Origin: Lucifuga dentata
Taxonomy: Eukaryota; Chordata; Actinopteri; Ophidiiformes; Bythitidae
Direction: 5' to 3'
Assembly: GCA_014773175.1 (NCBI GenBank)
Contig: VXCM01003171.1
Span: 62,001-126,000, forward strand
Length of the DNA stretch: 64,000 nt
Shown here: positions 1-11,424 of the stretch, in pieces
How positions within the stretch are numbered: position 1 is the first letter of the stretch
Layout: every line of letters starts with the position of its first letter
The notes under the pieces: generated by a model
The model's input: the letters and a program-made list of their open reading frames with translations, nothing else
What the model was told of the DNA's origin: nothing
Databases searched by the model: none
Position numbers and translations under genes: made by a program

Positions 1-213
1 GACGTGAAGGGATGCGAGAGGAAGCGTGCTGGGTTGATCAGGTGCACATGTGGACTTAGTTACCATGGAGACGAGCTTCCACGTGGCCTTACTTCATCTT
101 CTAATGGTGGAAACTCACCTGGGTATGGTGAGGCTGAATTTACTGTCGTCGCCTCCAGGGATTACTTTGCACTTTGCATAACAAAAGCAAAGAGGCTGTG
201 CTGGCTTTTGCAG

Positions 214-757
214 TTGTGTGTGTGTGTATGTGTTTCTATTTTTCTAAGGCCAAAGAGGACACTTTCATCTGACCACCGCTCCCTTTCCTCTACTGCCTGC
301 CTTCAGGGACAGATTAACCTTTAACACACACACACACACACACACATGCACACACACACATAGGCCACCTTTGCCAGCAGCACTGAAGTCCCTTTAAAGG
401 GGAAGCAAAGGACGTGCAAGAACCTTTTAGTTAAGATGTGTGTGTGTGTGTATGCGTGCGCGTGTGTGTTTGTGTGTCGTCCTCGCTGGTTGTGTGAGAG
501 AGTGACGGTGTGATAACAGAGATGAACTGAGAGTGTGTGCAGCCAAAGAGGTGGTGAGGAGGATAAAGCTCGGAAGTGTGTGTGTGTGTGTGTTTGTGTG
601 TGTGTAAGAGGGCAGAGGTCATGACAACGGCCCATAGGTTCAGAGGTTCAGCTGAGGTCCTGAGAGAATCTTCTCAGCTACCTGTATCTCTGCCTGATAA
701 GACTGCAAATACAGCAAAAATGTGTGTGTGGGAGCGTGTGTGTGTGTGTGTGTGTGT
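214..757. repeat. Cluster of (GT/CA)n microsatellites
   Basis: Five GT or CA tracts lie within about 550 bases, near 214-233, 324-362, 436-478, 575-605 and 721-757. They alternate in strand sense and have short interruptions such as TATG and GCGC. The open frames here encode only Cys-Val or His-Thr dipeptide runs and are not genes. The first 213 bases hold nothing I recognise. Confidence 0.95.
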
Positions 758-939
758 CCATTTGGCAGAGAAACAGAAAGTGATGATAACAATGGGGAGT
801 AGGATGATGGTTCTTTCTGCTGAGAACTAAGATATTTTTATACTGTAAACTAAACACTTGTTGCAGCTTTTTGTTCGTAATAAACAGGAAAAATCACGCT
901 CGCTATAATTAAATTTTATTTTTAAAAAAAACAGCATCA

Positions 940-1620
940 ACTACAAAAACTCACCGCTTCACGCACACGCTGGATTCCTGCCAACACACTTCATGACTGA
1001 ATAATTTCATTGTAAACTTGAACTTCCTGTCTCGTGGTTGTATTTTTCGCCCGCATTGACAACATGCCAGTTCTCGCCGACTGAGGATTGTTTTATTCCC
1101 CGTGAAGTCACGGCTCGTCCACGGAATCAGGCGCAAACAATGTCAATTTAATTCCCGACCTTATCGACCGGCACAAACGTGCATCACAATTAAAGGCACA
1201 GTGCCACCAGGGAAAAAGACCTTTTCATGCAGCCATGTTTGGAAATGAAAATAACTTTCTAGCTGGCCCTGAAATGCTGTTTTCTTGCTCTGGCAACTCA
1301 AACGCTTTACATAGACGATTACTTAAAGCCGCTGCATGTTCACCCGTGCAGCCTGTGGCATTCACAGATATTTTTATTGTTTTTCTTCTCCACACCACTT
1401 TAGAGTCGGCGCTCTTCCTCGCTGGCTGACTTTAAACCTTGTGAATTACACATTTTCTCACAGCAAATGCAAAAACAGCGTTAAAGCTCCGTAACAAGCG
1501 GATCTTATTTTCCTTGGCCTCCCATTTTTCCGACACAATCACACGGAACCAAAACAAAGAGGTAATGAGATTTGGCTGGAGCGACTCTCCCCTCCCCCAT
1601 CCTCGCCTCCTCTCTCTCTC
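940..1620. other. CNE-like non-coding block
   Basis: This stretch is free of simple repeats and mixed in composition. It contains AT-rich homeodomain-like cores, for example CAATTTAATTCC near 1143 and CACAATTAAAGG near 1186, among GC-containing sequence. No frame stays open beyond about 75 codons. That texture is typical of vertebrate conserved non-coding elements, but conservation cannot be seen from one sequence, so the call is an inference. Confidence 0.25.
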
Positions 1621-1668
1621 TATCACAGCTGCAAAAAATATGCTAATAGAAATAAGCAAACCTCGATT

Positions 1669-2433
1669 TTAAAGGACCATACCGGCAATTGTACATGTTT
1701 GAGCCTAATATATTAAATTTTCATACGTTACGTTACTGATAATCTTTTCCCAAATGATAAAACTGTATTTCAGCTTTCCTGATATTTTGCAAATCTCTTA
1801 ATCTTTCAAAATCAAATATTCATGCAAATACACCCACCTTAAAAATCCATGTTTCTCCTGCTAATAGTTACGCAGCCTTATGAAGTCATGGTCCTTTAAA
1901 TTTTTCCATAAACACAGGTCTTCTTTTGGGACTATATTCCCCGGTGGAGGCATACATTCACTCGATGCTTTTTATTGAACTTAAATGCCAAAATTGCATA
2001 ACTCCAGGTTTTATTGTTTGATGATGAGACATCAGACAGTTACGTGAACAGAACTGATTATGGCTATTCTCTGAAAAAGCAATAATCATTTTGGTGTTAA
2101 ACATTCTTCAAAGTAGCTTTTTTGAAGAAAAGGTCATAATTAAAAGTCGCGATCATTATTGGTATTAAATTTTAATTTTCTGAAGTCTTCCATATTTGTC
2201 TTACATCTTGTTGGTGATGATGGATTACCTATCCCAAGAACGTTTCAAGTATCAACAAGTTGATTTTAATAGCAGAATGAATTGAAACCAGTGGAGGTCT
2301 GGAAGGTAGGAAAAACATTTTTAATTCACTGTTCCAGTAGTATGCTTTGGGAAATGATTGTCAGTAATGTTACATGTATGACAGTTGAATATATTAGGCT
2401 CAAACATGCAAAATGGACGGTATGGTCCTTTAA
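1669..2433 (-). mobile_element. MITE family A, copy 1 (TTAA-flanked, long TIRs)
   Basis: The element begins TTAAAGGACCATACCGGC and ends with its near reverse complement, GACGGTATGGTCCTTTAA. The terminal inverted repeats stay alignable for roughly 80-100 bp and include the TGTTTGAGCCTAATATAT block. TTAA occurs at both ends, with no longer flanking duplication. TTAA sites are known for the piggyBac and Kolobok superfamilies, and the AG start inside TTAA would suit Kolobok, but I cannot assign it. It is reversed relative to the other copies and carries an extra stretch of about 170-190 bp near 2015-2200 that they lack. It encodes no transposase. A third TTAAAGGACC motif lies inside, in reverse at 1890-1899. 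Confidence 0.85.
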
Positions 2434-3560
2434 TGTTTCACTTGTGAAAATCTTGCCATTTCTCACGAGCCGTAAACAAGAAATGATGCTGATGTCCAAT
2501 CGAATTTCCAGAACAAATATGACGGATTCAATACAGAAAAAATGGATCACATGACAATCAAGTGTGGAATAATTTTCCAGAATTAAGCATTATTTTTTTA
2601 TTCTACTGCAGTCAAACAATATATTTTTCTCGAGGAAATATAACTCATCATTTTGAGAGTTTCTTGCAAAAAAGCTAAAGTGCAGAGGCGTGATGTGATG
2701 TGTGCGGAGGGGGTAGTGTGTAGGGTTTTGCTTGCTGAGGGGTCACAAGACCTCTCCTCTCCTCTCACCCCCCCCCCCCCCNGGTGGGGGGGGTGGAGGA
2801 CGCGACTTCAAGGAAGGGTGGTGAGATTTTGGGTAAAGATAGAAGCCACTGAGTTGGAGGTGAAGATGCGTTTGATGGGCAAACAGACATGCAGAGATAT
2901 GCGATTAGATAAGAGGACTGAAGTGTAAATGGAGGGATGGACAAGAAAAGGATGAGGAGATAAGATGAAGATGGAGGGAGGATAGAAACCTGTAAAAAAA
3001 AAAAAACACTGAGAAAAACCTTATAAATACCATAATGGACAGAAAATGTTCGACAGAAAATTAACAAATAAAAGTAATGAAAGGGAATTGAGAGTGGCAG
3101 AGGAGGAGGTGTAAGACACTGTACTGATCCCAGATTATCTCGTGTCATTTCCACTAAACACAAGTAATGACATAAACGGTTAATCTGACCATTAAAGCCT
3201 GCAGACGCCCCAAAGAGACAGAACAAAGGAGACACGAAGACAATGGGTCTCATAAGAAAACAGAAGTTAGAGAACCTAAAGAGGAAGAAGGGATTCTACA
3301 TACAATGGAAAGATGAAAAGAGGTAAGCTAAACATTCTTTTACTTGTGGGCTTTACAGTCTTAATCCTTAGATAGCTGCATGCTAGCTGCTGCTTGCTGT
3401 GATCACATGATGCTCTGATGGTTTTTTACCTGAACCTGAAGCTTGGATCCACGTTTTCAGAGCACCAGAGACGATGTGCCGTCTCCTACGCCGGTGACAT
3501 TACGTTCACGCATGCCAACCGAGGACTTTATCTTCAAGCGAAGCAAGGATTTTCTTGGTC
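2434..3560. other. Unassigned spacer with C/G homopolymer junction
   Basis: No gene is seen. A run of C reaches a single N at 2782 and is followed by a G-rich run, which looks like an unresolved join. The part from about 2800 to 3320 is rich in purines. Positions 3110-3210 resemble 6795-6905: both have ACTG..CTGATCCCAGAT..ATCTC followed by CCTGCAGAC. The 162-codon minus-strand frame across this region crosses the N and is probably chance. Confidence 0.6.
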
Positions 3561-3567
3561 TAAAGCC

Positions 3568-3790
3568 CGGTATACACTGTGTGATTTTGGGTTGTCCCAG
3601 ACGAAAGATGACCCACATGACATTATCGTGGTGATATCTTTGGTCGTGGCTCCAAAACGGTGGTCCTACGTCGCACTATGAGAGGTACAAAGATGGCCGT
3701 TGTAACGGTCTTGTGACCAAAGATCGCCTGCGATCAAAATCTGACAGTGTCAGAAATTTATGATGCTGCTACACCTGTCTATTGACCAGC
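3568..3790. repeat. Probable end of a dispersed MITE
   Basis: The block starting CCCGGTATACACTGTGTGA and running through GTCCCAGACGAAAGATG has the look of transposon termini common in fish genomes. No second copy or matching inverted end is visible in this window, so the boundaries and the call are weak. The flank from 3790 to 4380 holds nothing I recognise beyond a (CTC)n tract near 4073-4090. Confidence 0.25.
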
Positions 3791-4382
3791 CAATAGGAAT
3801 GCAGCGTGAAATGACGCGCTGTCAAAGTGACGCTGTTAACAGCTTTAGAAATAAAGTTTGGAGGAAAAAACAACAGCAATAACCCAAACTGAAGAGATGA
3901 AGGTAAAACGTGTGAAACAGAATTTGTGGGACTGTAACAATGAAAAGTTGTGGCATAAAAAGCGTGTTTATATGACGTCTCCTCCAGCCGTTACCGTGTC
4001 CGTTAGCGTGTCCGCAGCACAGAGATAAACAATGGAGGAATCACAGGTTCTGCTAACGAGCCGGTCCACACTCTCCTCCTCCTCCTCCTCTGCTTTGGAG
4101 TTTGGTTTTTTCGATACACAGAAGACAAAGTTAGCTTATTGTGTAGCTTCGTTATTTTCCACGACAGCGACACAGATGAACGAAGTGCGCAAATGCAGTG
4201 TTTTCTTTTGACTTGCATCGTAGAGTCAACGTACAGTCTACACGCATAAAACTCATCGTCTTAGTCAAGTTTATTAGACTCATGTCGCACAATGTGACTA
4301 GCAATGAACTTATAAAATGTGTGATCTTGCAGTGTAGCAGCCTTAAGGTGACAAAATTATTCACTGTGGCCCTGAAAAGCTT

Positions 4383-4455
4383 TGCCCTGTGTGAGGCTCA
4401 AACTCACGACCTTCAGATTATGAGACTGACGCGCTGCCTACTGCGCCAACGAGGC
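4383..4455 (-). tRNA. tRNA-Met (CAT), copy 1, probably degenerate
   Basis: The minus strand reads as a 73-base elongator tRNA-Met: 5' acceptor GCCTCGT, intact A-box region, anticodon loop CTCATAA with anticodon CAT, discriminator A. Two changes separate it from the canonical copy at 16655. The T-loop reads TTTGAGC instead of TTCGAGC, which loses the near-invariant C56 of the T-loop and B box. The 3' acceptor strand reads ACAGGGC, placing C5 opposite A68. Both would weaken transcription and folding. A TTTT terminator follows at 4375-4378 on the same strand. It could still be transcribed, but a decaying copy is the better guess. Confidence 0.8.
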
Positions 4456-4550
4456 TGGAAATGCAACCCTGAACCCAGGAAATTCCACCCGCAGGGCGAG
4501 AACACTAACACAGAGCGGCTCTGTCACCCTAAAAAGACATGAATGAGAGG

Positions 4551-4555
4551 TAAAG

Positions 4556-4593
<38 letters not shown>

Positions 4594-4604
4594 NTAAAGC
4601 AAGA

Positions 4605-4639
<35 letters not shown>

Positions 4640-4655
4640 GGCCAAGCTGAAGCCT
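4551..4655. repeat. (GA)n microsatellite duplicated around a single N
   Basis: The sequence TAAAGCAAGAGAG followed by a long GA run and GAT occurs at 4551-4593 and again at 4595-4636, separated by one N at 4594. The two sides differ slightly. This is most likely the same locus represented twice at an assembly join. A purine-rich stretch continues to about 4890. Confidence 0.85.
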
Positions 4656-5064
4656 TCCTTTTCAGAGGTGACAGGGCAGAAATGACCAGCAGAGATGATT
4701 ATTGACAGGGGTGGGAGTGACGAAGAGGGAGTGGATAGATTGATAAAATGACGAGGAGAGAGAGAGAGAGAGAATAAGTTAAGAGAAAAAAGGGAAAGAG
4801 AGAAAGATAAAAGGAGGGAGAGAAATGAGGAAAAATAGGAAATTAGGAAAGATGGAGGGACAAAATGAGGAAGAAAAATGACATAAAGAGTGGGAATGTT
4901 GTGGTACTTTCACATAGCGTGTGTGTGTGTGTGTGTGTGTTGCTTTTGTTCCATTATGTCACCGTGTCGCTCTCAGGCTGGTCAGTTGACCTCTGTGGAT
5001 CTGACCAAATGTGGTCTGACGGGTCAAAGAGGCTCCAACACTAACATTTATTCTACAGCCTGTA

Positions 5065-5978
5065 NNNNNNNNNNNNNNNNNNNNNNNNNNNNNNNNNNNN
5101 NNNNNNNNNNNNNNNNNNNNNNNNNNNNNNNNNNNNNNNNNNNNNNNNNNNNNNNNNNNNNNNNNNNNNNNNNNNNNNNNNNNNNNNNNNNNNNNNNNNN
5201 NNNNNNNNNNNNNNNNNNNNNNNNNNNNNNNNNNNNNNNNNNNNNNNNNNNNNNNNNNNNNNNNNNNNNNNNNNNNNNNNNNNNNNNNNNNNNNNNNNNN
5301 NNNNNNNNNNNNNNNNNNNNNNNNNNNNNNNNNNNNNNNNNNNNNNNNNNNNNNNNNNNNNNNNNNNNNNNNNNNNNNNNNNNNNNNNNNNNNNNNNNNN
5401 NNNNNNNNNNNNNNNNNNNNNNNNNNNNNNNNNNNNNNNNNNNNNNNNNNNNNNNNNNNNNNNNNNNNNNNNNNNNNNNNNNNNNNNNNNNNNNNNNNNN
5501 NNNNNNNNNNNNNNNNNNNNNNNNNNNNNNNNNNNNNNNNNNNNNNNNNNNNNNNNNNNNNNNNNNNNNNNNNNNNNNNNNNNNNNNNNNNNNNNNNNNN
5601 NNNNNNNNNNNNNNNNNNNNNNNNNNNNNNNNNNNNNNNNNNNNNNNNNNNNNNNNNNNNNNNNNNNNNNNNNNNNNNNNNNNNNNNNNNNNNNNNNNNN
5701 NNNNNNNNNNNNNNNNNNNNNNNNNNNNNNNNNNNNNNNNNNNNNNNNNNNNNNNNNNNNNNNNNNNNNNNNNNNNNNNNNNNNNNNNNNNNNNNNNNNN
5801 NNNNNNNNNNNNNNNNNNNNNNNNNNNNNNNNNNNNNNNNNNNNNNNNNNNNNNNNNNNNNNNNNNNNNNNNNNNNNNNNNNNNNNNNNNNNNNNNNNNN
5901 NNNNNNNNNNNNNNNNNNNNNNNNNNNNNNNNNNNNNNNNNNNNNNNNNNNNNNNNNNNNNNNNNNNNNNNNNNNNNN
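5065..5978. other. Assembly gap (914 N)
   Basis: A run of N interrupts the sequence. A GT tract lies about 125 bases before it (4919-4940) and a CA tract directly after it. All long open frames spanning it are artefacts of translating N. Confidence 0.99.
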
Positions 5979-6017
<39 letters not shown>

Positions 6018-6117
6018 CTCTCTCTTTATTTTTTAAACTCACATGTATATAAACACTACGTTTTGCTGCCACATGCACTACTGCACTACACACATGATCA
6101 CATAAGCATGTTTACCA

Positions 6118-6153
<36 letters not shown>

Positions 6154-6292
6154 CTGTCTCACTGTCTCAAACACTAGCAGTCCAGTATTCCCATATAATA
6201 TGCACACACTTGCATGCTCTCGTTTGCAGTCTTTCTCACACACACGTGTGCAAACACACACACTCATGCACACACATGCTCACACACACATT
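5979..6292. repeat. (CA)n microsatellites
   Basis: CA tracts occupy 5979-6015 and 6118-6152, with a further CACACA-rich stretch near 6235-6292. Sequence between them is imperfect CA-rich DNA with no gene. Confidence 0.95.
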
Positions 6293-6344
6293 AGCTCAGA
6301 CTGCAGCAGAGCAGATGGCTTAGAACAAGCAAGGGAAACTTTAA

Positions 6345-6377
6345 TATGCAAAAACAGTTTGTAACTGTTTTTGCATA
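6345..6377. repeat. Perfect 15-bp hairpin with 3-base loop
   Basis: TATGCAAAAACAGTT (6345-6359) is followed by TGT and then its exact reverse complement (6363-6377). The right arm is followed by two more related A/T-rich pieces, TATATTTATATGCAAAAAG and TATATTTACATG. The arms are too short and the loop too small for a typical microRNA precursor, so this may be a foldback remnant. Confidence 0.8.
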
Positions 6378-6399
6378 AAGTATATTTATATGCAAAAAG

Positions 6400-8041
6400 T
6401 ATATTTACATGATTCAATTATACTCAGATTAATAATTTATAAATAATTATAATAATTTAATTTCAAATGTCACTTTAAACACCATAATTGGGTTAAAATC
6501 TGGATGAATCAGAATAATTTACTCCAAATAAAAGATCGAGATGATATGACTGGACGATGATTGAAACAGGAAATTTTGACCCAGTTTATAAAATTTAACC
6601 CAAAATCCCAAAATCTTATCGAAATCCGCTTTTCCAAATCCTGCTGCACGGCCTGCTTGGTGGAGGTAATCATAAAGGCGGTGGACACGCCCACTTTCCT
6701 TTGAAAAGGTCAAGAAAGGACACAGGAAAAGAATAGTTGACAAAAAGGGAGAAAACAAATGAATATGAGAAGAGGAGGAGAGGAAGGGTAAACCACTGAG
6801 CTGATCCCAGATGATCTCACGTCATCTGAAAAACACCAAAAAGCTCATCCAGGGATCAGAGAGAAAAGAGGAATAAAGGATCTATCTGTTAAACCTGCAG
6901 ACAGAGAGAGAGAGAGAGGAAAAGGCAAAAGCTCAGAATAAACCTCTGAAGTCACAGAAACATATTTTCTCTAAATAAATGTCCTTGCAAAGTTTAAATC
7001 TACATGATAAATCTGCTCAGCCTGACATGGCTCGCAGACGTGTTTTATCACGTCGGGGTCACGCTGGAAACTGGTCCAAGGCTTAAACGAGACCAAAGGG
7101 ACGGATGTTAGGTGAGAATTTATATTCTGCCATTTTTCTCTTTTACTATTTCACTTGGAAAGCAGCCACACGTTAATGTAGAGTAGATTAATTAAGATTA
7201 GAAGATTAATTTGTGTCCCGTGAAACGGGTAATCAGTGTTTAGATGACGGAGGAAGAAAATGACCCTGAGAGAACTCGTAATAGTAACGCCAACTTGTAA
7301 TCTTTCCTACTGCACTTTTACCACTTTTAATAACTTGCTACAGGATTCCAAAGCAGAGAGTAAAACACGCTTTTTAAAGCTGTTCCACTGTAGCGTAAAC
7401 ATTTGCTCGCCTTGTTCATGCTAAACATGAGTATGAACGCGGGACATGGCATTCCTGGTTCTCCTGCTTTCCTGACGGCCACGAGGGACCAGGAGGCTCG
7501 TTAGCTCCGCCAGGATTCCCACTTCTTGGTCTGGTTATCTTTCTAGACTTTACATATCGGTCGCATAGATTTTTCCACCTCATGCTGCAGGAATTTTCCT
7601 CAGACCTCAGAGTACATTTATCTCCTGGCAGGAAGTGGCAGCCATTTGTCAGTCTTTGTTATTCCTCATGCAGGAATCATGAAGGTGCCAAGGTGATTCT
7701 GCACCTCCTCTGCCAGTTGCTCGTCAAAGTTCCTTGCCATTGTATCTCTCTCTCTCTCTCTCTCTCCCCATTTCACCTTCACTTGGCCAATGAAATCACA
7801 TTTACACCCAATATCGCAAGCGACCCTCAAATGCAGGCTGCCCGTTTCAGCTGATATTGCATCATATTTTCAGCTGTCGTGTCCACGTTAGGCATAAACC
7901 AGCCTTAACGCTGCTTCACCAGTAAAATAAATCTGTTCGGCTGCCAGGATTTGAACTAGAACTAGAAAACATTATATTTGAACTTTACGTCTCTGCAGCA
8001 AGTTGATTTTAGAATTAATTTTTAAATTTGTATTGATAACC
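6400..8041. other. Spacer without recognisable genes
   Basis: The first part is A/T-rich. A purine-rich piece near 6760-6925 resembles 3090-3215. A short (CT)n tract lies at 7747-7766. From 7930 to 7965 the reverse strand has AGTTCAAATCC, weakly like a Pol III B box, with no tRNA fold around it. Nothing else is recognised. Confidence 0.6.
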
Positions 8042-8700
8042 TTAAAGGACCAGACGGGCGATTGTGCATGTTTGAGACAAATATATTCAATTTTCATACA
8101 CGTAACGTTACTGACAATCATTTCCAAAGCATACTATTGGAAAGGTGAATTAAAAATGTTTTTCCTACCTTCCAGACCGCCACTGGTTTCAGTTCATTCT
8201 GGTACACTATAAAAATCAACTTGTTGATACTTAAAACATTCTTGGGATAGGTAATCCATCATCACCAACAAGACGTGTATTCAANAACTTGTTGATACTT
8301 AAAACATTCTTGGGATAGGTAATCCATCATCACCAACAAGACGTGTATTCAAGGTTTTGTTTTAGAAGTTATGTAATTTTTGTGTTTAAGTGCAATAAAA
8401 AGCGTGGAGTGAATGTATGTCTCCACCGGGGAATATAGTCCCAAAAGAAGACCTGCGTTTATGAAAAAATTTAAAGGACCGTGACTTCATAAGGCTGTGT
8501 AACTATTAGCAGGAGAAACATGGATTTTTAAGGTGGGTGTATCACTTGAATATTTGATTTTGAAAGATTAAGAGATTTAGCAAAATATCAGGAAAGCTGA
8601 AATACGGTTTTATCCTTTGGGAAATGATTGTCAGTAACGTAACGTATGAAAATTGAACATATTAGACTCAAACATGCAAAAGGCCGGTATGGTCCTTTAA
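8042..8700 (+). mobile_element. MITE family A, copy 2
   Basis: It starts TTAAAGGACCAGACGGGCG and ends GGCCGGTATGGTCCTTTAA. The internal order matches the 16032 copy: TIR, CTACCTTCCAGACCGCCACT, AATCAACTTGTTGATACTT, GGGGAATATAGTCCCAAAAG, an internal TTAAAGGACC at 8471-8480, then the right TIR. A single N at 8285 is flanked by identical 67-base sequence on both sides. Removing one side gives about 591 bp, close to the 595 bp of copy 3. There is no coding sequence. Confidence 0.88.
8218..8352. other. Single-N junction with 67-bp duplicated flanks
   Basis: Positions 8218-8284 and 8286-8352 are identical around N 8285. Copy 3 of the same MITE has this segment once, which shows that the doubling is not part of the element. 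Confidence 0.9.
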
Positions 8701-8734
8701 GACCTTGAATAGGCCTCGGTTTAAGTATGATCCT

Positions 8735-9180
8735 CAGATGCTTCTCTGGTCATTAATGTCCAAATTTACACCTGGAACTCAGGAAATTTGGTTTGTTTTG
8801 CACCAAGGAACCATAATGCCACGTTTCTAAAGTTCCTTGTAGTTCTTAGTCCATTCTACTAAGAACTAACAACTCCATGACAGAGCTGCACAACAAAACA
8901 TTGCTGATTGGTCAGACAAGCTCCTCTCGGTCCAATTAGGAAAACAAAACATCGAATACTTGCATTTAGCTTGTTTTGTTGTGCAGCAAAAAGGCAAGTC
9001 TGAGGTTTCAAGAGTTTTTAACAATGGAAAACTACACAAAATGTTGTATTGACGAGGAAGTGCAACTCCTATTACGGGATGAAGAGATCCAGACTTTGAG
9101 TCATTGTCATCTCGTTTATCGGGATTTGGAAATTAATCATAGATCTAATCTAATATCTAAAAATGTATGGGTTTAATTCT
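8735..9180. repeat. Dispersed repeat family E, copy 1 (remnant)
   Basis: This segment shares pieces in order with 38940-39460: TTTTGCACCAA, then GATTGGTCAGACA..TCC.GTCCAA, then GTTTCAAGA.TTTAA. A related but shuffled copy lies at 13665-14125. The edges carry GGAACT-type motifs seen repeatedly in fish MITEs. The 66-codon frame inside has no recognisable domain. The family name is unknown to me. Confidence 0.45.
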
Positions 9181-9549
9181 GTCTTAAGTGTGTTTTTTCC
9201 CTGTTTGTTGCTTTTTAACTCCAGCTGAGTGTATCTGTTGGCTCAAGTTATTTCTTTCTCTTTCTCAAACCACATTGCTCTCTTTCTTTCTCTCCGTTAA
9301 TACTGCGTCCTTTGGGACTGAGGGCCATTGACTGGTGCTGAGAGTTAATGGCACATCAGAAACAGATAAAGACGCCCTGCGGAGTCGGAGGCCAAAGAGG
9401 ACAAGCGAGGAGGCGTAGAAAAGGAGAGAGTGCAGGATGAAGCTCGAATGTATTGAAGCTTTTTGGAAAATAGTGTTGGGAGATAAAAGATGCTCAATTG
9501 AGAGAAAAAGATGGGAAGAGAGAAAGAATAAATGAGGGTAAGAAGAGAA

Positions 9550-9985
9550 GCGGAAATTAGGCGAGATGGTCGATGAGGGGAGGAAAACAAAAAAAAAGAC
9601 TCCTTTATTCCACAAGCCGGTGTTCTTTTTATCGATCCGTAAAGGAGAAAAGCTGAAACACTATGCATCCCGGGAAAGTTGCAATCCAATAAGAGCTAAT
9701 GAGATATCATTTGAATCCCAAAAGGGCCGAGAGATAGTGGTGCGTTGAGGTGAAGAGCGGGCGACAGGCCTGAATGAGTGAAAGTGGATTCCCAGGGTGA
9801 GAGCTGGTGAAAGAGGGCTACTACCCCCCACGGGTCAGCGCTATTTATTCTCCCCTTCACTCTTCTCGCTCCCTTTTCTCTCCTTTTTCACCCCTCAGCC
9901 AGTTTCCTCTCTCAATCAGATCCATTCTGCTCCTCTGAGAGCTAATCCATCGAACCCAGGCTGAGAAACGCCCTCATTAGCCCGC
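9550..9985. other. CNE-like non-coding block
   Basis: The repeat-free sequence contains TATGCATCCCGGGAAAGTT near 9662, AAGAGCTAATGAGATATCAT near 9689 and later a pyrimidine-rich stretch at 9840-9930. No coding frame or splice pattern is seen. It may be regulatory, judged only from texture. The region before it (9181-9550) is purine-rich on the plus strand with no gene. Confidence 0.2.
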
Positions 9986-10189
9986 ATGTGTGTGTGTTTC
10001 CATTTGTGTGTTTTTGCGTGTCAGTGCATCTCAACGGGCAAGAGTGAGAGATTCAATTTCAGATGTTGTGCACAAACTGTACAAAAGCCTCGTACTAAAC
10101 GGCCCTTCCACTTCAGCGCCTTTTACTCTCATTATTTACAAAGAAGGACTTTTTTACTGCAGGTTTGCTGAAATACTGAAGTAATTTTT

Positions 10190-11230
10190 CTCCCTGTAAA
10201 GTAAAACACGACCACGTTGCTCAATTCAGGCTTTTACATTTTTCAGCAGATATTTTGGTAAAATGAAGTTTGTTTTATATTTTGGAGACGTGGAAGAGCA
10301 GAGGTATCATGATGAGCAGCTTTTTCTTTGTACTTAAATTTTACTTTTATTAAAAATACATTTTGATGCATGAAGGTTTTTTTTTAATTTTACATTTTCC
10401 ATCAGAAACTTGACATGTTCTGTTAGTGTAGCGGCATAAATCGTATATGAAATATCATTAAGATTGTAAATTGTCACATTTTACATAAGGAATAATAAGA
10501 AATAAAGTGTAAAATATTTAAAAATACAAAACAAAAGCATTAAAAGTAATTATTAACTTCAAAACAGGAAAATAAATTTGGTTGTCATTTGCTACTTAAT
10601 TAGTAAATATACATTAAAAAACAATTTCTCTAAATTTATCAAATTAATTGATAACATAATTGAAATTATAGTGAAGAAATTAGATAAAAGGACATTTAAT
10701 AATATAGAATAAAAGCGTAAAAACAAAATTGTGTTAAAATAGAAAAATGAAATGAAAACATGAGAATATTTCTGGTTAAATTTTCCTGTTATTGATGTAT
10801 TTAAAAGAAATTTAAAATTTAGATTTTTTTTGTTATTTAAACAAGCAATATAATACCAATATAATTAAATGTATTAAAAATTTGTACATTACTGTTATGC
10901 AAATGTTAAATAAAATTTTCCAAAATAATCATCAAATGTGGGAGTTTGTAATCCTATCTCATTATTCTGTCATTAAATCATGAAAACATTAATGAAAATT
11001 AAAAACATTTAAAAACGTTTAAAAACATTTGCAAAATAATTTAAATTTTATTATTTCCTGCCATGTTTCACAATTGTCCACAGCTTGACACAAATTACAA
11101 AGATTAAAAAAAATAACTGACTAAATACATTTGATTCTGATTTTTTCAAAGAATGAATAACTCAAATATTTGTGTTTTTTTTTTTTTACACAAAGTGATA
11201 TTCATTTTGCTTTTACCAAACACTCTAACC
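10190..11230. other. A/T-rich spacer
   Basis: About a kilobase of strongly A/T-rich sequence with many TTTAAAA and AATAAA words and no open frame of note. The scattered AATAAA motifs are expected by composition and are not evidence of a gene end. Nothing else is recognised. Confidence 0.7.
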
Positions 11231-11415
11231 CTGGTCATTTTATTGAGAATCTGCAATGGTTGCCGCATGTAGGCGCTCTGAGGTAATGACCTCATCTAGA
11301 GAGGCGGGGCTTCACACCAAACCGCTATTTGGACGACTTTCCTCACTTAAGTAAAGTGCTTTTGGGCTGATTAGGAAAGCGCTAACGGTTGTGGCCGTGC
11401 ATTAATCACCTGCAG
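11230..11415. other. CNE-like short block
   Basis: A GC-balanced island lies between A/T-rich DNA and a GA microsatellite. It includes GAGGTAATGACCTCAT near 11279 (contains the interrupted palindrome GAGGT-AATG-ACCTC), GCTGATTAGGAAAGCGCTAA near 11366 and CATTAATCACCTGCAGAAG near 11400, with homeobox- and E-box-like cores. It is a regulatory candidate by texture only. Confidence 0.25.
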
Positions 11416-11424
11416 AAGCAATCA

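Noticed and set aside
2765..3253. 162-codon minus-strand frame
   Set aside because: It crosses a single-N homopolymer join and its Pro/Ser/Phe-rich content follows from the purine-rich complementary strand.
4890..6323. Long open frames of 320-477 codons on both strands
   Set aside because: They consist almost entirely of N plus CA/GT-encoded dipeptides across the assembly gap.
8218..8352. Direct repeats that might be read as tandem duplication or a CRISPR-like array
   Set aside because: There are only two identical units around a single N, the same pattern occurs at many single-N sites, and another copy of the host MITE has one unit.
10440..11060. Polyadenylation signals (several AATAAA)
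   Set aside because: The region is so A/T-rich that these are expected by chance, and no upstream coding sequence exists.
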